From Cristatella mucedo (taxonomy: Eukaryota > Bryozoa > Phylactolaemata > Cristatellidae), in NCBI GenBank assembly GCA_009760855.2, contig WPIO01000034.1, positions 2,001,001 to 2,065,000 of the forward strand: a DNA stretch of 64,000 nt, read 5' to 3'. Of the stretch, positions 13,807 through 24,200 are shown one piece after another. The notes under the pieces are model-generated. The model ran no database searches. It had not been told where the DNA came from and saw nothing but the letters and a program-made list of their open reading frames with translations. Made by a program: the position numbers and the translations under genes. Numbering within the stretch: position 1 is the stretch's first letter; every line of letters begins with the position of its first letter.

Positions 13807-14689
13807 TATCTTACCAATTATGCTATCGCTTTCTCGAAAGCGAGTCTTACTATTGATGACACCTGTCAGTAGATAACTTCCTTCACTGCAGCTGCTTCGA
13901 ACAATCGTCATAATTATTTCTCTTAGTCAGACCTTTTCTCCTGCCTGCATAGTGGCCATTTGTTCTGCATATCTGCATGAATCCGTCTTGAATTCTACCT
14001 CAATTTTTCAGCATTCTAAAGCTCCCATCACTTGCTTGCAGCTTCTTCTACCCTTTTGCTCCAGCCTCATACCTCGCTATGACGCTATGGCAACTTGGGT
14101 TCACATTCGCTCGATCTAGTCTATTGGTTGCGGCCGTTTAGTTAGCCTCTGACCACTCTGAGAACCTTTGTAGACCGTACCTTCTAATGTTATGCCCCTC
14201 AAATCTAGAAACTCTTGCACCTTTTTTATATCACAGCCTCCTAAGATATCGCGACATGCGAGGCCAAACTAACCACAAATCTTGCAAACGTAATGTTTCC
14301 GCCATGTGACTCTCTTCTGTGTGCCAATCCTGCAGCAATTGTTTCTGTGCAATTTCTTCCAACCTAATCGTAATTCCTTAATCGCTAGACCCCATCTTTA
14401 TGACCTCTGAATTAAACATCGATCACACAGCTCACTGCATGTAACTCATTGACAGTTGATCCCACTTATTTTCTGCTAGCAAGCACATTACGCACGGCCT
14501 CTTACCCTCTCGAGAGTTAACCTTGGACTAGCAGCTGCACCCCAACCGGCTTAAGTTATTTAATCAAAGTACTGAAAAATAATGCATAAGCGGAGTAGAA
14601 GTAATTCGTTTTGCAGGTTGCACCAATCTCCGTACCGGAAGCCTTCTTCCGGCTGTATATAAAGCAATATACACGAGTGGTGATGTGTG

Positions 14690-14815
14690 GGTTGTGCTTT
14701 TCATAAGGCCTTGAAAGCCCAGGAGGTAAGGTACTCACTTTTCGCGAACTAGGTCGTGGGTTTGAATCCTGCAGCGGACGACCCTACAGTTGGCGATCCA
14801 ATGGCAATCAACAGT
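14690..14815 (+). repeat. tRNA-derived SINE, family 2
   Basis: An A-box-like segment (AGGAGGTAAGGTACTCAC) and a good B box (GGGTTTGAATCC) are followed by TGCAGCGGACGACCCTACAG. The same B-box and post-B-box context occurs in the minus-oriented elements at 40.4-40.7 kb, so it is a dispersed family and not a tRNA gene. Confidence 0.6.
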
Positions 14816-15209
14816 GATAGCTAAGGCTCTTCTGCAGCTATGCAAATGAGGCTATTAAATCAGCTAGCATTTTTGCGATTAGCGGTTGCTGGCGCTGGCG
14901 ACTGTGGCCTCTGCCACCCACATCTGGAGGCTGTGGTGTCTGCTGGCCACATCCGAAGCCACTCTTAGGGACTGAGAGGCGCAAAGGGGCTATGCTGACG
15001 CCACAGAAGTGAAGCTCTATTGTTGTGAGGGACGCAGACCTGCGAGGTCGCCGTCCAGCTCTGCTCGTAATACAGCCGAGCCATTTACGTCCATTCCAAT
15101 ACCCTTTCGCAAACTACTAATGAGTTAGTTTGCTGCCTTCTCAGCCTACGTTAGGCACATAGAAAGAGGTTTAATTATCTAATTATCTTGGCTTGCTACA
15201 AAGCTGATT

Positions 15210-15253
15210 TATCGTATATATATATATATATCTATATATATATATATATATTA
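15210..15253. repeat. (AT)n microsatellite
   Basis: Alternating T and A for about 40 bp with one C interruption. Confidence 0.9.
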
Positions 15254-16413
15254 TCTGTATCTTACTTTTATGCTTATAATCATTTAACTGCCTTCTAGCT
15301 AACACTACCGGTAGCCATGGACACGGGAGCCTTGCCAAATAAGACCAGTGGGAGTTATTTAATTAACACGATTACCCCCTCCCACGCACACACTTGGAAG
15401 GTATAAATGCAAATGACCATAAAAAGACTCCGTGGATTAACGTTCATCAGCAAATATTGCGCTCTGACCACGGAGGTTGCATGAGATGAGCTGTTGGAGG
15501 AGCTGAGCTACTGTAGGCATACTCAAAGCGCTTGTATATGAATATATAGCATACGCATACTCATATGTAGTTCTTGCATGATGCTTTGTTTACTCAAAAA
15601 AGACTTTTTGATACTGCTATGGTGAAACCAGCTGATCTTAAGAGTTGGAGCACTAATTTGATACGACTGCCATAACCTCGTCCCTTTTGCACACCAGACA
15701 ATGGGGTCTGTATTTCTTACTTAAAACGAGCGAATAAATAATACACGATTTGTCAACGCTCATGATGTGTCAACGCTAAGATGCTGCATGACGTGAGTGC
15801 GCCCTGGGTGATACGTCTTCGTTAAGTTGATCATGCCGTGGCTGCACTGGTAACTAGTGAACGTACAAGACATCGACTAAAAGTAGAGTAACCATAGCAT
15901 GCCTACGTCGCGGCAGCATTATGTGGGCTAAACCAGTGATCTTTGAAGGTCACTTCCGGAAGTAAGCACGGCTAGAGTAAACTGCGATCAGATCCGTCAT
16001 CTCTATAAATAAGAAATTCTTTGCACTTAAGTTACGAGATAGTGATTTGTGATTAAACTGCCATGAGATACAAAAGTTACTGTCACAAAAGAGCTATTCA
16101 CTTTCTCCTCGTAAAATGCTTTGCGCCTATATCTCCTTCGACAATTTTGGCTCCGCTTGCGAACGAATATCCGGCACGAAAGCTCTAATCGTGATGCTGC
16201 TCTAATACTGAAAACTGAACTTTGAGCCCCGCCCTCTCGTGCTGTCTAGTTGCTCATCTCTTTCGAGCGAAATGGGCTGATTGGTTGTGAGCAATGATGC
16301 ATCAAAGAATGCCGATAAATCAACGCTCTTTGGGCATTCCGAATCACTAATGGCAGTGAGAATGAGTCGTACAGAAAACCCCCGTCTAGCCAACGAAGTA
16401 GGAAAGCGATTAC

Positions 16414-16651
16414 CTCGTCGCTTCATCTTCGGCAGTGCCCTCAGCCAATCGGATGGTCACGAACGTCAATTCGACGAGCTCGTCGTAGCCGCCGCTGAGC
16501 AGATATGAGCAGTTGGAGTGCGACGGGTAGGCCCGCGGGTAGAGGGGCGAGAAGATTCGCCCTTTGACCTCGCCGACCCGACCGCCGGTGCTCTTCATCA
16601 CGTAGTTGCACTGGCCTTCGCCTTGCCTCGCACCGGTGGTGCCGAAAGAGC
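16414..16651 (-). CDS. CUB gene exon 5: linker and first half of CUB2
   Basis: The acceptor CGATTGCAG and the donor GTAATC bound an exon reading SFGTTGARQGEGQCNYV, then GRIFSPLYPRAYPSHSNCSY and LVELTFVTIRL. This is the start of a second CUB domain. The codons are more GC-rich than in exons 3-4. It ends in phase 2, so an exon with the remaining two cysteines must follow to the left. Confidence 0.85.
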
Positions 16652-17103
16652 CTGCAATCGATAGGTGCAGCGCTCGGGGTGCAGTGCTCCCTTAGGCCCC
16701 AGGCAGCTGCGCCCAAATCTTTCGTACGATGGGGCCTTCGGATGGTGCGGCCTTCGGATGGAAAGCGTTGCCAGAGTACAGCGCCCGTCAAAAAGCTATG
16801 AAGTGGTGGGGTGCATCGCTATCATGTGCGCTCATTCGAACGAACTTTAAACACTCGCTGCTCAATTTTAGTCGAGTTCACGCTCTTATTCAGTGTTTCA
16901 TGGTCTATTACTTCTCAGACCACCCCACCCAGAGCAGGGCAGAAAGCCATAGATGAAATGCGGAGCAACATTGTACTCCCGAGTTCGCTCGCGTCGCTCG
17001 GCTCTGGCACAACGGACAATGTAAAAGTACGTGGAATGCAGTAGCAAAAGTGATATTGCATTCATTATATATATTCCATATATATATATATATATATATA
17101 CAT

Positions 17104-17153
<50 letters not shown>

Positions 17154-20100
17154 TCTTGAGCTTTAAAGCGATTCTTCAAAGCACTTTAAACTACGCAGCT
17201 CAAGACCACGCGGCAAAAAGAGATTTTCGCCCACCACCCGCCGGACTGGCCACCACAATATTTGTAAATATTTCTCTGGTGCAGCTGGAGTGCTCATTGA
17301 ACAAAATATAAATCGCGCTACATATCAGGGACGGGGTCGAGGATTTCTTGGGAGGCTAAACGTTTACCTAAAGTAGACATAACAGGAAGTCCCCTACCAG
17401 TTGGCCAGTTTTCATTCCCTAAGAGCTTGCAGAGCGGAGAGCAGACGTGTCGTGCCCACCAATGCCCACTTTACTGAAAGAAACTAAATCGTTACATGCG
17501 AGAGGTTTCTTATGAGCACAATGCTGAAACTACAGCGACAATACTGATCCGAAAATAAAATTAACTTTTACTTCCAGCAATATCCCTCGCACAAAATAAG
17601 CATGAAAATCAAAATTTAGCATGAAAATCTCCTCGACTTTACGGGGGATTGTTCTTACTGCCAAGATATTTTACGCTTGACCACACTACCTTGCCGGTCT
17701 AGAACTAGCATCGGCGACAGAGAAATCTTTTCTTGTACTTCAAATTGTTGCCTACATACAGCCGGGCATGTAACTTATTGGAGGGTAAATTTTGAACGAT
17801 TCATTAACCATGAAGCTCTAGAGCCACTGATGCTCATCCGAGAGCACGTGTCCGTATTGAAACACTTAAACGAGTCCGGCTTCCAAAATGTCTCCGCTCA
17901 GGGCGCCGCCGCACGAGCTCGGATGTCGGACGCGTCTGCTCCGATGTTTCGGCTACCCTTATTTTGACACTCTTGCCCGCTGAAACTGACGAGTGCTGCT
18001 AAGTCACAGGAGTGCTGCACTTTTCAAAGGCACTTATACTTTACCAAAATAATAATGAATAAACGCAAAGCGAGAGCTAATAGTTAAGATGACAGAGTAA
18101 AATGCACGTACGTGTACATAGGTCTACGCTGAGAGAGACTGAGGATATTTGGCTGCCATCGGCGACGGCCGCTACCGCAAGCATATAAACAAGCGCAATA
18201 CATGTTAATGTAAAGTATATAAATCTAGACTGTACAGATTTATTTTTACGAACATTTCCCTAGGGTTTTGCTGAATTATTTTCAGTGATTGAAATCGCGT
18301 CCATTCAGAAGAAACGCGTTGGACTTCCCACCTGTGGCACTGCTAAAGGTGGTAGCGGATTGAGTGTATCTAAATACATGAATTATCGCGTATATGACGA
18401 GAAAAACTGGCTCTATAAATATGCTGCAGTAAATAGGCCCCCAGCTAGAGGCCGACTGCGATTCATCTATGCCTCGCACGCGAAGGTCTGGTTTAAAAAC
18501 ACACGAATGCTCCTGAAGCTGCGGTGGTGTAAAGCATACAAGAGCAATGACCGCCCAAGACACAGCTATCGCTTCGCGGGTGACCCTGGCGCGATCTTTA
18601 ACCTCGAAACAGCTGAACGCTAGGACTTAAATTGGTTTAGACCTCGAGTTTCCATACAGAATTGATGTCAGGTGTCGAACATCCTGCATCTGTCTCTGAA
18701 TAGAGGTGTCCGCCATTTATGGCTTACGTGGTGTAGTGCAGAGATCGAGTTTGTGGCATGGTACAGAGAAATGAATTGGGCGAACTCATGCCAAGATCTA
18801 CTGCGAAAAAGAGCTCATCATAGCTTCGGCTAGCCTTTTTGATTCGGTAGCTAATCAGCGGTTTCGCGCCTGAACCATTACCTCGGTATCCCATCGTCAC
18901 TATTGAGGTTAAGCGAGTACGCAGGCTGCATTTGGGCCCTGGCTACTTGCTCGCCGAGTGGACGGCGTGGCAGATTACGGGAATACTGAGCTCGGCTGGT
19001 CACGTGAGAGCTCTCACTGGCCGCGACTACCACAACCCACGAAATAAACTGTCACCACCAGCCGCACCTGTGTGTGTGTGCACGCGCGGCCGTGCGCGCG
19101 CGAGGCCGTGGGCGCGCGCGGCCGTGTGGGTTGTTGCTCGATTCTAAAATCACAACACAAAACAAGGTAACGCACGAGATCACTCTGAGCAAGTCTTACC
19201 GCCAGCAAGTCACACAAACAAGAGACCCCTCGGTACTCACGTTGCATGGTTGTCGGACATCGTTTCCTCCATACTTGATTATTGTAATTCCCTTTTGGCT
19301 GGGCTACCAAAGAAAGCTATTATGCCACTACAGTGGACTATGAATATGGCTGCAAGGCTGGTCTTCAAGTCCCAGCGGTTTGAGCACGTGTCTCCTTTGC
19401 TGAAAGAGCCAGAATGGTTGCCGGTTGAGTAAAGGATACAGAGCAAAGTTCTTACGCTGACCCACAAGGCCCGCCACGGCTTGGCTCCTTCATACCTAGC
19501 TGAACTGCTGCATCAGTTTCAGCCTGTTCGCACCCTCAGGTCCTGTGTGGACAATAAATTAGCTGTCCCATTCCTCCGCTTAAAGACAGTTGGCGACAGA
19601 AGCTTTAGCTCTGCAGGTCCTAGACTGTGCAACTCGCTTCCACAATTCTTACGCAACGACATCTACTCTCCAACTGCCGACTATGGCACATCTTTTTCAG
19701 CGGTCCTGAACTGCTACTTCTATGCTACTCACTACCTCAACTGCTCTCCTAACTCTGTTATGCTTCCCACTTTCTCTTTGTTGCGTGAGACGAAGTCTGT
19801 TGGGTACCGAATGCGTACCGAAAGCCGCTTAGGCTGTGAGTGCGCTATACAAAAACTCTCCTGCGTAACACCCACATGGTCTTTATGACTTTGTGGAGTT
19901 ACTGGCGGAGATACATTACATTACATTACTGCTTGCGACGTTGTCAAGTCTACTGACCCCAGCGGATTTTCAAACTTATCTTGGATAATTTTTAACTTTT
20001 AACTCTTTTGCCTGACATTCGCCGATTTTGTATCTTCACATTTTCCAAGTCGAACCTTCGTCAGTCGGTGGCTGACTGTACTCTACATGCCATCACGTGA

Positions 20101-21118
20101 TAAAGTGGACACGGACTTCCTGTATTTGGGCCACCTGCGTCCCATGAGGAGCCGCGAGTTTCTGCAACTAAGGGTACGCGGCCGATTCCGGCTGCCTGTA
20201 CAAGTCTCGCAGCCGCTCTTACAAAAATACCCACTTCTGCGAACAGACTCTGCATGTGCACGTTGGAGCTACTTCCCGGACGTACCACGTGATCCTTCGC
20301 ACTGAAGAATTTATAGCTTCCGGTTTCTTTAGAGCTCTTTGCTACTGCGCCGCCAAGGCTTACAACCGATAGCCTCTTGTACAATCTTCTAAAAAAAAAA
20401 AAAACTTTTGAACCTCTCTAGAAAGGCTACGAAATCCTAACCAGCCACTTCCCCCTGAAACAGAGTGACACCGAGTCGACAGCCAGCAGCCTAGTGTGCC
20501 CGTGGAGCTCAGTCTCTGAAAGGGGCTGCTTTCCTCTGACCGGAAACGGTGAACCGGCACACGGCATCTTACTTTCCTTAAAATCGCTTTCTTTGTGCGA
20601 GAAATGTCACTGTGTGCTGACAGTGCAGCTGCTTCCTTGAAGGCTTTTTGCTTTACAAAGTTACATAGAATCGGTTGGACTGCGGCTTCTGACGGACTTT
20701 CAGCTAGACATACGCTGGGCTTCGTGCTGCATCACGTCCGGTTGGCATTTCACCCACTGCGCTACTCGATAGTCAACGTACCAAGAACGACCAGCCTGCG
20801 ACGGTGACAATATCGGCGCAGGGCATATGAGGCCTATATATAGTCCTCATTGTGATATTCACGACATCGTAGCTTTTAAGGCACTCGCTACCGGACAACA
20901 AGTCCGAAGCATCGCCGCGTCTAGTCTTGGTTCGCTTTTGAGACCGTCGGTTGTAAAAAAGTTAATTCTTCCTTCTGAGATTATTCAATTATAATACATA
21001 AATACATATTCACATGTACAGGTACCCACGAGTATCTACACTACATAATTGATTTCACTAATACCACCACCAACCATGGTCCCGCACAAGCACGCGTGCA
21101 CACATATACACACACGCG

Positions 21119-21149
<31 letters not shown>

Positions 21150-21211
21150 ACGCACACGCACACGCACACGCACACGCACACGCACACACACATATACTCT
21201 CTTTCTTTCTT

Positions 21212-21254
<43 letters not shown>

Positions 21255-24200
21255 TTATCTATCTATCTATTTATCTATCTATCTATTTATCTTTCTATCT
21301 ATATCTCACAACCCCAGTAGCAACCCCACTCACTGGCATTTATAGACCTGAAAGTGCCTTGAAATCTGCGATAGTCAAGGTCAGGCTTGTCCTCTTTGTT
21401 GGTCGCATGCAGCTCGATGACCAAGTAGTTGCTGCTCGAGTAGTGGTTGACAGGCACTGAGGACAGGTTGCCACACAGCTCGTAATTCCACGCGGTGAGT
21501 TCGTTCACGCTCGGAGAATCCAGGTCCAGGTAGAAACGTAGATAGCTGTCACATCTGAAATGAGATAGCTAGTGATTCGTTTTAGCTCTCTAAATCTCTT
21601 TCAGTGTAACTTCTGCGAGCCGATCCACTTATTATTCTATTATTTGATTACTGCATATAATTCCGACGGCGACTCAAAAAAAAGAACTACAGCGCCAATT
21701 AGGCACCGGTGCATCGGCCGTTAACTTGACCGCCAGCATGCTCGCATTATTGTTCGCACAATTTTTGCCCAGTGGTTAAGGTGCTCGCCCTTAGCGACAG
21801 AGGTCAAGGTGAATTGGTTTGACGACCAATTTCGTGGGCTCGAGCTCCGTGGAAAATGTGAAGCACCTGAACAGAGAATAACATCTCGTAAGGCGCGATA
21901 GAAATGAAAATGAATTATATTAAATTTATCGGAATGACAAAGCTCGAATCATATCTGCTTCTGAGTGTCAGAGTTTTTCTGATGACAATTTAACCTCTGT
22001 TAGTGGCAAGCATTTTATAAAAGCAAAGAGGCATTTCAACAGCAATAGAAAATAGGTAAATTGGTTAGCAGTCGAGGTTCATTCTAAAGTAAAGTCAGCA
22101 TATCGGATATTTAATAACCTAAAACGTTATTGCGGCATTAGAATTTTCGCTTTCCGAGCTAATTTTATGTGTTTTCCTGTTCTTGGCATGGCTTGGCTCC
22201 TTCGTACCTAGCTGAACTGCTGCACCAGTTTCAGCCTCTTCGCGCCCTCAGGTCCTGTGTGGACAATAAATTAGCTGTTCCATTCCTCCGCTTAAAGACC
22301 GTTGGCGACAGAAGCTTTAGCTTTGCAGGTCCTAGACTGTAGAACTCACTTCCACAATTCTTACGCAACGACAACTATTCTTCTGCTGCAGACTATAGCT
22401 CATCCTTTTCAGCGGTCCTGAGCTGCTACTTCTACGCTACTCACTACCTCAACAGCTCTCCTAACTCTGCTATGCTTCCCACTTTCTCTTTGTTGCGTGA
22501 GACGAAGTCTGTTGGCTACCGAATGCGTACCGAAAGCCGCTTAGGCTGTGAGTGCGCTATACTAAGCTCTCCTGCATAACACTGACGTAGTCTTTATGAC
22601 TTTGTGGAGTTAAAGATGGAGATACATTACATTACATCTCTTTGTGGTTTATCCGGGAGGCAATCGCAGAATTGAGATTAAACATGCATGCTTTACAATG
22701 AATCAGCTCGAGTAGAATCTCAGGGAAATCTAAAAGGCAAATGTTTTCAGTAAAGTGCGTTGATCTAAGATCAACATTCAGCAGTCTCGTTGCCTGGCAT
22801 AAACAGTATATATTTGAAATAATGATAATTAATTTCTAGCTCTTCGAGTGAGCACTGAGGTCAAGCTTTACTGACAAGCAATGACCGGTCAACTCGGGTC
22901 TTGTGAGTTTTAGAGTCAACCTACGATAGATAATGCCCGCTCGATGTAATTATTTCAGTTTCTCTTTTGCTGTAAAGGCCTCGACTGCTGAAATCCTTCT
23001 GAAACGGGATGCTTTAAGGGTTCTCTGACAACCTGTTTCCTTTTTGAGTTGGCAGGTACCGTTGTTCTCTCATTCTAATAAACCAGCAAAAATGTCTTGC
23101 CGTAAAGAAGAATATTGCAGTCGTGCTCAAAGTGCAAGGAAATTAGTCAGTTTTAGCAGCTTTAACATGTCCCAATGTTTAAGTAACGGATTCTTTAAAT
23201 TAACGTGCGCACAACGTCCATATTGTTTGATGCAACCACGGCATCGATCATGTTCGAGAACTTTCTTATTGTTGAGAACAAAGCAAAGGCAGATACTTTA
23301 TGTCAATTTTCCGCATGAGAAAGGTCACCAGGTAGCGCATAGCGTCGTTTGACTCGACAGTGGCTAATCGTGCATCTTACTTGGCCGAGTGTTCGATGAA
23401 TTGTCCGAGGCGAAAGTCGCTAAGCCTGATCTCAATAATCTCGCCTTCGGCAGCTGAGAACGTGTAGAGCCAGCAGTCAGTCTCCTGCAGCCGAACAGGA
23501 TAATCGGGCGACGTGAAGGATTTCTCTCGGCTCTCGCTGTGAAATACGTCACACCTGCAATCTAAACGGTGAGCGGCACGAGCCAAGCTATGAAAGGTTC
23601 GCTTCAACGCTTCACCTTCGAAGAGAACGGTGACAACTCTGCTTCGCCGGCTTCCCATAACAAAAACAATTCGCCTTATACTCGTGCTTGAGGTAGGCGC
23701 ATGCATATTGATGGCATTCCCGCATGTTGACTTTCTGCACGCGAGCCTTGTTTATTTGCTGTCATCTTACTTGCAAATGTGCCTCGCCTTGAAATAACGT
23801 GCAGACATTTTTCGCGAAATTTTTTGCAAGGGCCATCGTCAAAAAGTCTTTCTTACGAAAACAAGCAGAAGCGGCTGTGTCGCCCCGCCCCGCCCCCGCC
23901 CCGCCCCCGCCCCGCCCCCGCCCCCCACACACAGGCTCGGCTGCTCATGCCCTCCAAAGTTTCAGCCGCAGCTGAAGCACAAACAAATATGTCAGCACTC
24001 TTCAGACCAGAATTCAAGCGAGAGCTACGTGGCCGCAGCTAGTCGAGTCATGTCACGTCGATTCGACGAGCCGTTTACCGTACGCACTGCACAACCAGCG
24101 CCCACCCGAAGGGAAGCATGAGCATTCACTTAAAACTGCTTCTTTAGAATTCATGACGGAAATAAATTGTTGAGCGAAACGCCCACATGGTTATGCCGCC

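Noticed and set aside
15905-16010. Possible 5S rRNA pseudogene or 5S-derived SINE (GCCTACG start, GGAAGTAAGCACGG segment)
   Set aside because: Only short matches to the 5S internal control region are visible, and the box C (GGATGGGAGACC) is missing; too weak to call.
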